Shown: positions 51,594 through 60,564 of the stretch, one piece after another
Numbering within the stretch: the first letter of the stretch is position 1
How the letters are laid out: the number at the start of each line of letters is the position of its first letter
NCBI RefSeq assembly: GCF_009498035.1
Contig: NZ_CP034550.1
Location: forward strand, 1,178,001 to 1,242,000
DNA: 64,000 bases
Source: Saccharothrix syringae
GTDB lineage: Bacteria; Actinomycetota; Actinomycetes; Mycobacteriales; Pseudonocardiaceae
Reading direction: 5' to 3'
Made by a program: the position numbers and the translations under genes
The notes under the pieces: model-generated
What the model saw: the letters and a program-made list of their open reading frames with translations, nothing else
Database searches by the model: none
What the model was told of the DNA's origin: nothing

Positions 51594-54581
51594 TCAGCCG
51601 CGGGCGAAGGGCTCGGTCGTCACGGCCTCGAACGGCAGGTGCGTGATCGTCGCCGCGCCGCGCCGCACGCGGAACTCGTCCAGCGCGCCCTTGAACGCCT
51701 CGGTGCCGCCGGGCCGCATGCCCAGCTGGATGCCGTCCACCGCGAACGCGTCGCCGTAGGTCGGCGTGCCCCGCACCGTCGCCGTGCCGCGCACGGTGCC
51801 GTCCACCAGCAGCTCCAGGGCGGTCCCGGTGCGCCGCAGCTCCACCTGGTGCCACCGGCCGTCGCCGAAGGCGTTGGCGTCGGGTGCCGCCACCGCCGCG
51901 GTGCCCGCGTCGGTCTGCACCATGGCGTAGAGCCGGTCCTGGCCGGGCTGGGCGCGCAGCCACAGCGCGCGTTCGGTCGCCCCGAGCCCGTAGGCCCAGA
52001 CCAGCACCTGGTCGGTCGTCCCGGCGGTGTAGCGCACCCGGAAGTCGATCGAGAAGTCGCCGGGCAGGGCCTGGTAGGGGACCAGCACCGCGTCGTCCAC
52101 GCCGTCGAACGCCAGCGCCCGCCCGACCGCGCCCGCGGTGGTCGCCGCGCCGCCCCGCACGGCCGAGTGGTGGCAGTGCGCGGAGACGTCGGCCGTGGCC
52201 GGGCCGAGCGGGGTGCGGACCACGTCGTGCGCCTGGGTGTTCTGGTGCTCGAAGCCCCACCGCAGCACCCGCTGCCCGGCGATGTCCAACCGGACGTCGT
52301 CGAGCTGCCCGGTGAGCACGTCGGTGTCGCCGGGCTTGGAGCCGACGCGCACGCCGAGGGTGCCCGACACCGACCCGGTCAGGCCGGTGGCCGCGGCCGG
52401 GGTGCCGCCGTCGACGGCCAGCTCCACCCGGTCGCCCACGCGCCGCAGCACCACCTCGTGCCACGCGTCGTCGCCGAACGCCCTGGCCGCCGACGGGTCG
52501 GCGAGCGCCACGGCCACCGGCCCGGTGTCGGTCTCGACCCACGCGTAGAGCCGGTCCTGGCCGGGCTGCGCCCGCACCCACACCGACGGCGCGCCCGAGG
52601 TCGCCCCGTAGGCCCACAGCAGGGCGTGGTTGGCGGTGCCGGCCTGGTAGCGGAACCACAGCGAGAAGGCGAAGTCCCGCGCGCCGGGGTCGATCACCGG
52701 CGTGTAGGGCACCTCGACGCCGGGGTGGGTGGCGTCGACGGCGAGCGCGCCGCCGCCGACCCGGCCCGCGACCGTGGGCCGGTAGGCGCCGAGGATGGTG
52801 CCGTCCGCGCAGTTCCCGCTGATGTCGTCGGTGATGGGCGAGCGGGTCCGGGTCGGCGCCACCGCGGTGTCCACCACCCGCAGCGGCAGGTCCAGCACGA
52901 GGGCGCCCGCCTTGCGCAGCCGGACGTCGCGCAGGGTGCCGGAGAACGGGTTGGCGCCGTCGAGCCGCGCGCCGAGCTTGACGCCGGTGCGGCCGCCGGT
53001 GACCGCGCCCGCGACGCCCGCGGCCGCGGCCGACGCGCCGTCGACGGCGAGGGTGATCCGGTCGCCGGCGCGGGTCAGGGTGAGCCGGTGCCAGGCGTCG
53101 TCGGCGTAGGTGCCGTCCACGGCCGCGGTGGCCGTGCCCTGCGTGCCGCGCACCCAGGCGACCACCTGGCCCTGCTGGAGCCGGACCCACACCTGCGGCG
53201 GGGTCGAGCCCTGGCCGTAGGCCCAGAACAGCGCCTGGTCGGCGGTCGAGCCGGTGTGCCGGAACGACAGCTCGACGGTGAAGTCCTCCGCGCCCACGTC
53301 CAGCGACCGCGCCCACGGCACGTCCGCCTGCCCGACGAGGCCGCCGTTGACCGAGCCGCGCACGTACGCGTCGTTGGCCTGGGCGGTGACGTCCGGCGAG
53401 GTGGGACCGGCGGACTGGGACGCCTCGGCGGCCGGGCTGGTGCCGCCGGGCACCTGGGCCTGCCGGGTGGTGAACCGGTTGAACCGGATCTCGTCGGCGG
53501 AGAAGTCCTGCCCGCCCTCGTAGAGCAGGCCGATCTCGCCGGTGGCCAGCTCGGCCAGGTCGGAGTACCCGGCGCGGCCGGTGTTGACCAGCGCGCCCGC
53601 GCCCCAGGTGACGCCGTCGTCGGTGGAGTAGCGGATGCGCATCAGCTCGCGGTCCTGCGGGTCCGACGGCCCGGAGAACAGCATGACCCCGCTGCCCAGG
53701 GTCAGCACGGCGCCCTGCACGTTCGGCGTGACCAGGGTGGGCACCTGGGTGTGGACCGACGTGGTGGTGCCGCCGTCGGTGCTGATCGCCCTGGTGCGGT
53801 GGGGCGCGGAGTCGATCTCGTTGCGCGCGGCCAGGTACACGTCGCCGTTGGGCAACTCGGCCACGGACACCTCGCCCGGCCGCACCTTGCCCGCCACGAA
53901 CGAGTCGGGCGTCGCACTGGCCTGCCAGGTCTGGCCGTGGTCGTCGCTGTAGAGGACACCGGCCCGCACGACGTCGCCGACGGCCTGGTGCGCGCCGACG
54001 ACCAGGCGCCCGCCGCGCAGCTGCACGCCGTGCGACGGTCCGGTGGCGAACCAGCCGCGCGTGGTGCCGTCGAACGACACCGGCAGCTGCTCGGCCGCCG
54101 ACCAGGTCAGGCCGTCGTCGTCGCTGTGCTGCACCCACGGCAGCCGCGCGCCGCCGGGGACGTTGGGGATGGCCTCGTTGGAGGTGGACACCAGGAACAC
54201 CCGGCCGGTGGTCCGGTCCACCACGGGCGCCGGGTTGCCCCTGGTGAACGGCTTCTCCGGGTCGCCGGGGACCCCGCTGAGCACCACCCGCGCCGGTCCC
54301 CAGGTCCGGCCGTCGTTGGTGGAGCGCCGCACCACGACGTCGATGTCGCCGCGGTCGGCGCAGGACGGGGACTCGCGGGCCTCGGCGAACGCCAGCAGCG
54401 TGTCGGCCGCCGTCCGCACCAGCGCCGGGATGCGGTAGCACCCGTAGCCGCCGGTCCCGCCCTTGAACAACACGTGCTCGACCCCGATGGACGAGGGCGA
54501 CGGGCCCACGCCGCTGGCCGAAGCCGGTGCCGGTACCCAGGCCAACGCCAGGACCAGCACCGTTACCAGAAGTCTGCTCAC
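51594..54581 (-). CDS. Secreted exo-alpha-sialidase with three LamG-like domains
   Basis: The 995-residue protein has a Sec signal (1-23), a six-bladed sialidase domain (about 25-375) with the YRIPALV motif of the Arg triad and Asp boxes (STNDGRTW, SDDDGLTW, SDDHGQTW, STDDGVTW), and three concanavalin-like LamG domains (about 390-560, 590-785, 790-985), each with a WAYG segment and a late AWH or RWH motif. It should release terminal sialic acid from glycans outside the cell, the LamG domains binding the substrate. GTG 54581 lies six bases after TAGCCT, again leaderless-like. It is divergent from the second SARP gene. Confidence 0.9.
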   Translation of the reverse strand: MSRLLVTVLVLALAWVPAPASASGVGPSPSSIGVEHVLFKGGTGGYGCYRIPALVRTAADTLLAFAEARESPSCADRGDIDVVVRRSTNDGRTWGPARVVLSGVPGDPEKPFTRGNPAPVVDRTTGRVFLVSTSNEAIPNVPGGARLPWVQHSDDDGLTWSAAEQLPVSFDGTTRGWFATGPSHGVQLRGGRLVVGAHQAVGDVVRAGVLYSDDHGQTWQASATPDSFVAGKVRPGEVSVAELPNGDVYLAARNEIDSAPHRTRAISTDGGTTTSVHTQVPTLVTPNVQGAVLTLGSGVMLFSGPSDPQDRELMRIRYSTDDGVTWGAGALVNTGRAGYSDLAELATGEIGLLYEGGQDFSADEIRFNRFTTRQAQVPGGTSPAAEASQSAGPTSPDVTAQANDAYVRGSVNGGLVGQADVPWARSLDVGAEDFTVELSFRHTGSTADQALFWAYGQGSTPPQVWVRLQQGQVVAWVRGTQGTATAAVDGTYADDAWHRLTLTRAGDRITLAVDGASAAAAGVAGAVTGGRTGVKLGARLDGANPFSGTLRDVRLRKAGALVLDLPLRVVDTAVAPTRTRSPITDDISGNCADGTILGAYRPTVAGRVGGGALAVDATHPGVEVPYTPVIDPGARDFAFSLWFRYQAGTANHALLWAYGATSGAPSVWVRAQPGQDRLYAWVETDTGPVAVALADPSAARAFGDDAWHEVVLRRVGDRVELAVDGGTPAAATGLTGSVSGTLGVRVGSKPGDTDVLTGQLDDVRLDIAGQRVLRWGFEHQNTQAHDVVRTPLGPATADVSAHCHHSAVRGGAATTAGAVGRALAFDGVDDAVLVPYQALPGDFSIDFRVRYTAGTTDQVLVWAYGLGATERALWLRAQPGQDRLYAMVQTDAGTAAVAAPDANAFGDGRWHQVELRRTGTALELLVDGTVRGTATVRGTPTYGDAFAVDGIQLGMRPGGTEAFKGALDEFRVRRGAATITHLPFEAVTTEPFARG

Positions 54582-54587
54582 CGAGGC

Positions 54588-54593
54588 AGGCTA
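54588..54593 (-). promoter_or_regulatory. -10 element for a leaderless sialidase transcript
   Basis: On the minus strand TAGCCT is followed by six bases and the GTG at 54581, with no ribosome binding site. Confidence 0.5.
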
Positions 54594-54764
54594 GGGAGCG
54601 CCGCTCCCCGTCCACTCCCGATCCGCTTCACGGCGCCCCGGCCTGCGGCGGACCGCCTGCCGGGGCGTCGACCCCTCGATCCCGGTCGCGCGGCGCGCCG
54701 CCGCCGGGGTCATCACCTGTCCGCAGTCATGGGGACAGCGTGTCCGCAGCATCGGGGGCGAACC

Positions 54765-54770
54765 TAGGAT
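54765..54770 (+). promoter_or_regulatory. -10 element upstream of the second SARP gene
   Basis: TAGGAT overlaps the in-frame ATG at 54769. If it is the -10, that ATG cannot be the start, and a leader of about 27 nt with AAGGGG would precede GTG 54805. Confidence 0.4.
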
Positions 54771-54804
54771 GGACCTTGAACAGGCTGCTGAAGGGGCTGG
54801 GGGC

Positions 54805-57468
54805 GTGGACTTCGGGCTGCTCGGCGGCGTCCGGGCGGAAGCGGGCGGCACCGACCTCGACATCGGTCACACCCGCCAGCGCGGCGTGCTGGCGGTGCTG
54901 CTGCTGGAGGAGGGCCGACCGGTCCCGGTGGACCGGCTGGTCGACCGGATCTGGGGCGACCGGCCCCCGCTGCGGGCCAGGGAGACCGTCTACGGGTACG
55001 TGTCGCGGCTGCGCGCCGCGGGCATCGACATCCGCCGCGGGCCCGGCGGGTACGCGCTCGACGCCGAGCGGGTCGACCTGGACGAGTTCCGCGACCTGGT
55101 GGCACGGGCCCGCGTCGCGCCCGACGACGAGGCCGCGCGGTGCTACGACCGGGCGCTGGCGCTGTGGCGCGGCGAGGCCCTCGACGGCCTGGACTCGCCG
55201 TACTTCGCGCAGGTCAGGGCCTCGCTCGCGGCCGAGCGCGCGGCCGTCGAGCTGGACCGCAACGACGTGGCCATCCGGCTCGGCGGGCACGCGGCCCTGC
55301 TGCCCGCCCTGCGCGCCGCCGCCGAGGCCGACCCGCTGGACGAGCGGGTGGCCGGCCAGCTCATGCTGGCCCTGCACCGCGACGGGCGGTCGTCGGAGGC
55401 GCTGCGGCACTACGAGGCGCTGCGGCTGCGGCTGGCCGACCAGCTCGGCGCCGACCCGAACCCCCGGCTGCGGGAGCTGCACCTGCGGATCCTCGACCCG
55501 GACGCGCCGGTCGAGGTCGAGCCGCCCCGCGCCGTGCCCCGCCAGCTCCCCGCGCCCCAGCCGTGGTTCACCGGCCGGGACAAGGAGGTCGCCGCCCTCG
55601 CCGCGCCGTCGCCCGCGCTGGCGTCCACCGTGGTCATCACGGCCATCGGCGGTGTCGGCGGCATCGGCAAGACGGCGCTGGCGCTGCACTGGGCCCACCG
55701 GCACGCCGACCGGTTCCCGGACGGCCAGCTCTACGTGAACCTGCGCGGCTTCGACCCGCGCGCCGAGCCGGTGACCCCGCACGCGGCGCTGCGCGGGTTC
55801 CTCGAAGCCCTGGGCGTGGCCGACCCGCCCGCGGACCTCGACGCCCGCGCCGCCCTCTACCGCAGCCTGCTGGCCGACCGCGAGGTGCTGGTGGTGCTGG
55901 ACAACGCCCGCGACACCGACCAGGTCACGCCGCTGCTGCCGGGCGGCGCCCGGTGCACCGTCCTGATCACCAGCCGCAGCCGGCTGATCAACCTGATCAC
56001 CACCCACGGCGCGCGGTCGGTCGCGCTGGACGTGCTCGACGACGACGACGCCGCGGCGCTGCTCGGCGCCCGCATCGGCGCGGAGCGCGTGCACGCCGAG
56101 CGCGAGGTCGTCGAACGGCTCGTCCGGCTGTGCGGCGGCCTGCCGCTGGCGCTGAACATCGTCGCCGCCCGCGCGGTGACCCAGCCGGACCTGCCGCTCG
56201 CGGCGCTGGCCGACGAGCTGGAGGAGCACCGGCTCGACGCGCTCGACGACCTCAGCGCCGACCTGCGCACGGTGTTCGCCGGGTCGTTAAGGGTGCTGTC
56301 GCCGCCGGCGGCGGAGCTGTTCGGGCTGCTGGGCCTGGTCCTGTCGCCGGACGTGAGCCTGCGCGCGGCCGGGCACCTGAGCGGCCGCGCCGACACCCGC
56401 CGGCTGCTGCGCGAGCTGGAGGCCGCCCACCTGGTCCAGCAGCACCGGGTGGGCCGCTACCGGATGCACGACCTGGTGCGCCTGTACGCCGCCGAGGTCG
56501 CCCCGGCCGACGCGGACGCCGCCCTGGAGCGGTTCATCGGCTACTTCGCCGCCACCGCGCACCGCGGCGACCGGCTGATCGAGCCGCACCGGCCGCTGAT
56601 CCCGGACCCGGTGGGCGACCCGGCGCCGCTGGCCGACGCCGCGGCCGCGATGGCGTGGTTCGACGCCGAGCACGAGTCGCTGCTCGCGGCCCAGCTCCTG
56701 GCCGCCGCGCGGGGGCGGCACGCCGTGGCCTGGCACCTGGCGTGGTCGTCGGTCAACTACCACCTGCACCGGGGGCGCGCGGCCGAGGACCTGGCGGCGT
56801 GGCGGATCGCCCTGGACGCGGCCGACGCGCTCGGCGACCGGTTCGGGCAGGCGGCCGCGCACAAGTTCCTCGGCATGGCGTTCACCGACGTGGGTCGGCA
56901 CGACGAGGCCGACCACCACCTGCGGCGGATGCTGGAGCTGGTGGACGGCGACTACGACCGGGCCGCCGCGCACCGGGCCATGGCGTGGGCCATGGAGCGC
57001 CGGGGCGACGTCGCCGGTGCCCTGGAGCACGCGCGGGCGCAGCTCGCGCTGTTCCGGGAGCTGGCCCTGCCGGTGCGCGTCGCCGAAGCCCTCAACGACG
57101 TCGGCTACCGGCTGGCGCGCCTGGGCGAGTACGACTCGGCCGAGGAGCACTGCCGGGAGGCGTTGGCGCTCAACGAGGAGCTGGGCCACACCGACGGCGC
57201 GGCGGCCACCTCGGACAGCCTCGGCTACATCGCCCACCACCGCGGGCGCGACGCCGAGGCGGTGGAGCACTACCGGCGCGCGTTGGAGCTGTACCGGGAG
57301 CTGGACAACTCCTACGAGGAGGCCAGCGTGCTGCGCCACTTCGGTGACGTGCTGGCCGCGGTAGGGCGGGCGGGTGAGGCGCGCGAGGCGTGGCAGCGGG
57401 CGCTGACCCTGTTCCGCGCGCAGGGGCGGGTGGAGGACGCGGCCGAGGCGCTGGCGCTGCTGGGGTAG
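54805..57468 (+). CDS. AfsR/SARP-type regulator, second copy: BTAD, NB-ARC, TPR
   Basis: The 887-residue protein has the same layout as the regulator at 44847: an N-terminal winged helix (DFGLLGGVRAEAGG), BTAD domain to about 230, NB-ARC ATPase (GGVGGIGKTAL near 282-292; LCGGLPLALNIVAAR later) and TPRs (from about 590; EHCREALALNEELGHTDGAA). GTG 54805 is preferred to ATG 54769 because family members begin with this strand, AAGGGG precedes it, and ATG 54769 lies in a likely -10. It is divergent from the sialidase gene and may control the nearby extracellular enzymes. The gene runs into short tandem repeats after its stop. Confidence 0.88.
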   Translation: MDFGLLGGVRAEAGGTDLDIGHTRQRGVLAVLLLEEGRPVPVDRLVDRIWGDRPPLRARETVYGYVSRLRAAGIDIRRGPGGYALDAERVDLDEFRDLVARARVAPDDEAARCYDRALALWRGEALDGLDSPYFAQVRASLAAERAAVELDRNDVAIRLGGHAALLPALRAAAEADPLDERVAGQLMLALHRDGRSSEALRHYEALRLRLADQLGADPNPRLRELHLRILDPDAPVEVEPPRAVPRQLPAPQPWFTGRDKEVAALAAPSPALASTVVITAIGGVGGIGKTALALHWAHRHADRFPDGQLYVNLRGFDPRAEPVTPHAALRGFLEALGVADPPADLDARAALYRSLLADREVLVVLDNARDTDQVTPLLPGGARCTVLITSRSRLINLITTHGARSVALDVLDDDDAAALLGARIGAERVHAEREVVERLVRLCGGLPLALNIVAARAVTQPDLPLAALADELEEHRLDALDDLSADLRTVFAGSLRVLSPPAAELFGLLGLVLSPDVSLRAAGHLSGRADTRRLLRELEAAHLVQQHRVGRYRMHDLVRLYAAEVAPADADAALERFIGYFAATAHRGDRLIEPHRPLIPDPVGDPAPLADAAAAMAWFDAEHESLLAAQLLAAARGRHAVAWHLAWSSVNYHLHRGRAAEDLAAWRIALDAADALGDRFGQAAAHKFLGMAFTDVGRHDEADHHLRRMLELVDGDYDRAAAHRAMAWAMERRGDVAGALEHARAQLALFRELALPVRVAEALNDVGYRLARLGEYDSAEEHCREALALNEELGHTDGAAATSDSLGYIAHHRGRDAEAVEHYRRALELYRELDNSYEEASVLRHFGDVLAAVGRAGEAREAWQRALTLFRAQGRVEDAAEALALLG

Positions 57469-57475
57469 GGCTTCG

Positions 57476-57560
57476 GTGCGGTGGTGCGGTGGTGCGGTGG
57501 TGCGGTGGTGCGGTGGTCCCGGTGGTCCCGGTGGTCCCGGTGGTCCCGGGGGTCCAGCGG
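57476..57560. repeat. Short GGT-rich tandem repeats after the second SARP gene
   Basis: About five units of an 8-bp TGCGGTGG-like repeat are followed by about four units of 9-bp TCCCGGTGG. They lie between convergent genes. A pair of imperfect direct repeats with CCGGTTCGTGG cores follows at about 57590-57640. The gap to 57665 has no gene. Confidence 0.8.
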
Positions 57561-57665
57561 TGCGGCGGTCCCGGGGTCTCCGCGGTTTCACCGGTTCGTG
57601 GTGTCTTCGGTCCGCGATTTCGCCGGTTCGTGGCGTCTTCTCCCCGTGGCGCCCGATCCCCGGCG

Positions 57666-58943
57666 TCACCGGCGCGCGCAGGCCAGCGCCGTGACCCCCA
57701 GCACCGCCGTCGCGGTCAGCACCGCCACCCCGCTGTGGAACCCGCCCACCGCCAGCGCCGGCCCCACGGTCGTGCCGACCATGCGTGCGGTGGAGCCCAG
57801 CCCACCCGCCGCCCCCGCCGCGCCGGCCGGCGCGGTCGCCACCACCAGCGCGTTCACCGCCGGGTTGAACAGCCCCTGCCCGACCCCGACCGCGAACAGC
57901 CGCCACCCCAGGTCCACCAGTGAGGTCACCGGCAGCAGCAGCGACGCCATGCCCAGCACCGACACCACCGCACCCACCAGCGCCACCGGCCACGGCCCGC
58001 ACCGGTCGGTCAGCGCGCCCGCCACCACCGACAGCACCGCCACCCCCGACACGTACACCAGCAGGACCAGCCCGACCTGCCCGGACGTGCCGCCCAGCGC
58101 GCCGGTCACCTGGTAGGGCACCAGGAAGAACAGCAACCCGCCCAGCGTCGACATCAGCGCCAGCGCCAGCAGCGGCAACCCGAACACCCGCCGCCGCACC
58201 AGCGCCAGCACCGGCCGCGACCCGGGCAGCCGCGCCCACCACACCGCCGGCACCACGGCGACCGCGGCCGTCCACGCCGGACCCCCGAACGCCAGCAGCA
58301 CCCCCGCCACCGCACCGCCGAGCAGCACGGCCTCCAGCACCAGCCCCCGGTCCGGCGGCGGCAGGCCGCGGCCGTCCCCGCGCAGCGACCGCCACCCCAG
58401 CCACAGCGCGGCCACCACCACCGGCAGCTTCACCAGGAACACCGCCCGCCAGCCGAGCGCCCCGGCCACGAACCCGCCCAGCGGCGCACCGGCCATGCCG
58501 CCGACGGTCATCATCGTCACGATGGACCCCATCGCCCGCCCCCGCCGCTCGGCCGGCACCGCCGCCACCACGATCGGCATGTACCCGGCCAGCACCAGCG
58601 CCGCCGCCAGCCCCTGCGCCACCCGGCCGACCAGCACCACCCAGAACACCGGCGCCAGGGCCGTGACCAGGCTCGACACCCCGACACCCACCAGTGCCAG
58701 CGCGAACGCCCACCGCACGTCCACCCGGTCCACCCACCGCCCGGCCGGCACCGCGAGGGCCGCCATGGGCAGCGTGTAGGCCGGCAGCACCCACGCCGCG
58801 GCCGACGGCCCCACCCCCAGCTCGGCGCCCAGCGCGGGCAGCGCCACCGCCGCCAGGCTCATCTCCGTGGTGACCGCCACCATCGCCATCGCCAGCGCCA
58901 CCACGGGCGCCCAACCAGCCCTGACCTGCGTGTCCCCAGTCAT
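57666..58943 (-). CDS. MFS exporter
   Basis: The 425-residue membrane protein has about 12 hydrophobic segments with drug:H+ antiporter signatures: TTEMSLAAVALPAL in helix 1, PAGRWVDRVDVRWAF (motif A) and the mid-protein RGRAMGSIVTMMTVGGMAGAPLGG region. ATG 58943 lies seven bases after a TAGCGT -10, so the mRNA is probably leaderless. It is divergent from the FMN reductase gene, which has the identical -10 and spacing, with a GTCACGTGAC palindrome between. The substrate is unknown; co-regulation with the reductase suggests a toxic or redox-active compound. Confidence 0.87.
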   Translation of the reverse strand: MTGDTQVRAGWAPVVALAMAMVAVTTEMSLAAVALPALGAELGVGPSAAAWVLPAYTLPMAALAVPAGRWVDRVDVRWAFALALVGVGVSSLVTALAPVFWVVLVGRVAQGLAAALVLAGYMPIVVAAVPAERRGRAMGSIVTMMTVGGMAGAPLGGFVAGALGWRAVFLVKLPVVVAALWLGWRSLRGDGRGLPPPDRGLVLEAVLLGGAVAGVLLAFGGPAWTAAVAVVPAVWWARLPGSRPVLALVRRRVFGLPLLALALMSTLGGLLFFLVPYQVTGALGGTSGQVGLVLLVYVSGVAVLSVVAGALTDRCGPWPVALVGAVVSVLGMASLLLPVTSLVDLGWRLFAVGVGQGLFNPAVNALVVATAPAGAAGAAGGLGSTARMVGTTVGPALAVGGFHSGVAVLTATAVLGVTALACARR

Positions 58944-58950
58944 GGGCGCA

Positions 58951-59024
58951 ACGCTATGGGCGAACCGGCACGCGCCGAATCAGTCACGTGACAGATGCCC
59001 GCCCGGTCGTCCCGCTCGTAGCGT
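58951..59024. promoter_or_regulatory. Divergent leaderless promoter pair with central palindrome
   Basis: TAGCGT occurs on the minus strand (58956-58951), seven bases before the exporter ATG, and on the plus strand (59019-59024), seven bases before the reductase ATG. The 10-bp palindrome GTCACGTGAC at 58983-58992 lies between them, about 35 bp from the start of the plus-strand gene. One dimeric regulator could control both. Confidence 0.6.
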
Positions 59025-59031
59025 CGCCGGC

Positions 59032-59610
59032 ATGGCAGACACGATCAAGCTCGCCGTCATCGTGGGCAGCACCCGCCGGGGCCGGTTCGCCCCGGTGGTG
59101 GCCGGCTGGTTCGCCGACCTCGCCGCGCAGCGCGCCGACCTCACCGTGGACGTGCTCGACCTGGCCGACCTGGGCCTGCCCGACACCCTGCCCGCGCATG
59201 GCGAGGCCCCGCCGCCCGAGGTCGTCCGCCTGTCGCCGCGCCTGGCGGCGGCCGACGCGTTCACCGTGGTCACCCCCGAGTACAACCACAGCTTCCCCGC
59301 GCCGCTGAAGAGCGCCATCGACTGGCACGGCAGCGAGTGGCACGCCAAACCGGTCGCCTTCGTCTCCTACGGCGGCCTCAGCGGCGGCCTGCGCGCGGTC
59401 GAGCAGCTCCGGCAGGTGTTCGCCGAGCTGCACGCGGTCACCGTGCGGGACACCGTCAGCTTCCACGGCGCGTGGTCCAGGTTCGACGAGGAGGGCAACC
59501 CCCTCGACCGCGCCGAGGTCGACAAGGCCGCCACGACCGTGCTCGACCGGCTCGTCTGGTGGGGGACGGCGCTCAAGGAGGCCCGCGCCAAGCGGCCTTA
59601 CGGGGCCTGA
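59032..59610 (+). CDS. NADPH-dependent FMN reductase (flavodoxin-fold)
   Basis: The 192-residue protein belongs to the NADPH-dependent FMN/chromate reductase family: VIVGSTRRGRFAPVVAGWF is the FMN phosphate loop, VVTPEYNHSFPAPLKSAIDW is the signature flavin-binding segment and VSYGGLSGGLRAVEQLR follows. It reduces flavins or quinones with NADPH. ATG 59032 is probably leaderless. The quinone oxidoreductase gene starts 2 nt after the stop, so the two reductases are co-transcribed, and the exporter is divergent: together they look like a small quinone/redox stress module. Confidence 0.92.
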   Translation: MADTIKLAVIVGSTRRGRFAPVVAGWFADLAAQRADLTVDVLDLADLGLPDTLPAHGEAPPPEVVRLSPRLAAADAFTVVTPEYNHSFPAPLKSAIDWHGSEWHAKPVAFVSYGGLSGGLRAVEQLRQVFAELHAVTVRDTVSFHGAWSRFDEEGNPLDRAEVDKAATTVLDRLVWWGTALKEARAKRPYGA

Positions 59611-59612
59611 CC

Positions 59613-60554
59613 GTGCGCGCCGTGCGCCTGCGCGAGCCCGGGGTGCTGCGGGTGGAGGAGGTCGAGGACCCGGAGCCCGGACCGGGGCGGGCGCGGATCG
59701 CGGTCCGGGCGGCGGGCGTGCACCCGGCGGACCTGTCGTGCCCGGACCTGCCGACCACCCCGGGCCGCGAGGTCGCGGGCGTGGTGGACGCGATCGGCCC
59801 GGACGTGGACGGGGCGTGGCTGGGCCGGCGGGTGGTGACCCAGCTCGGCCTGGCCGACGGCGGGTACGCCGAGCTGGCCGTGCGCGAGGTCGGCGCGCTG
59901 CACGTCGTGCCCGAGGGGGTGGGCTTCGCCGCCGCGGTGGCCATGATCCGCACCGGCGGCACCGCCCTGGGCGTGCTCGACGCGGCCGGGTTGGACCCCG
60001 ACGACGTGGTGCTGGTGACGGCCGCCGCGGGCGGTGTCGGTGGCCTGCTGGTGCGCGGCGCGGTGCTGGCCGGGGCCTTCGTGGTGGGGCTCGTGGGTGC
60101 CGCGGACAAGCGGCGGGCGGTGCTGCGCGCGGGCGCGGCCGCCGCGGTCGACTACCGGCGGCAGGGGTGGCGGTCCGAAGTGGCCGGTGCGCTGGCGGGC
60201 CGCGAGGTGACGGCGGTCCTGGACGGCGTCGGCGGGGCGGAGGGGCGCGGCGCCTTCGACCTGCTGGGCCAGGGAGGGCGGCTGGTGGTGTTCGGCTCGT
60301 CGTCGGGGGAGTTGCTGCCGATGTCCACTTCGGACTTGTTCGCCCGCTCGCTGACCGCCGTGGTGGCGGCCGGGCCGCACATGGCCAGGCGGGCGGGCGG
60401 GGTGCGGGCGCTGGAGGCGCGGGCGCTGGCCGAGGCGGGGCGGTTGGCGCCGGTGGTGCAGGAGTTCCCCTTGGCGGAGGCGGCGCGGGCGCACGCGGCG
60501 CTGGCGGGCAGGCGGACCGTCGGCAAGGTCGTCCTGCTGCCGGGCGCTCGTTAG
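59613..60554 (+). CDS. Quinone-oxidoreductase-like MDR protein
   Basis: The 313-residue protein is an MDR enzyme of the zeta-crystallin/quinone oxidoreductase group: AAGVHPADLS, PGREVAGVVDAIG, the NADPH loop VTAAAGGVGGLLV and the C-terminal GKVVLLPG. No zinc ligands are present, as expected for this group. It reduces quinones or enones with NADPH. GTG 59613 lies two bases after the FMN reductase stop. The stop TAG is also the first part of the TAGGGT -10 of the next gene. Confidence 0.9.
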   Translation: MRAVRLREPGVLRVEEVEDPEPGPGRARIAVRAAGVHPADLSCPDLPTTPGREVAGVVDAIGPDVDGAWLGRRVVTQLGLADGGYAELAVREVGALHVVPEGVGFAAAVAMIRTGGTALGVLDAAGLDPDDVVLVTAAAGGVGGLLVRGAVLAGAFVVGLVGAADKRRAVLRAGAAAAVDYRRQGWRSEVAGALAGREVTAVLDGVGGAEGRGAFDLLGQGGRLVVFGSSSGELLPMSTSDLFARSLTAVVAAGPHMARRAGGVRALEARALAEAGRLAPVVQEFPLAEAARAHAALAGRRTVGKVVLLPGAR

Positions 60555-60557
60555 GGT
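60552..60557 (+). promoter_or_regulatory. -10 element overlapping a stop codon
   Basis: TAGGGT begins with the quinone oxidoreductase stop codon and lies seven bases before GTG 60565 of the LuxR gene, which has no ribosome binding site; a leaderless transcript is likely. Confidence 0.5.
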
Positions 60558-60564
60558 CGGGGAC

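Noticed and set aside
56287..58914. Very long minus-strand open frame across the SARP 3' end, tandem repeats and exporter gene
   Set aside because: It is antisense to the SARP protein and out of frame with the exporter; the Gly-Pro-Pro and His-Arg runs come from the GGT-rich repeat.
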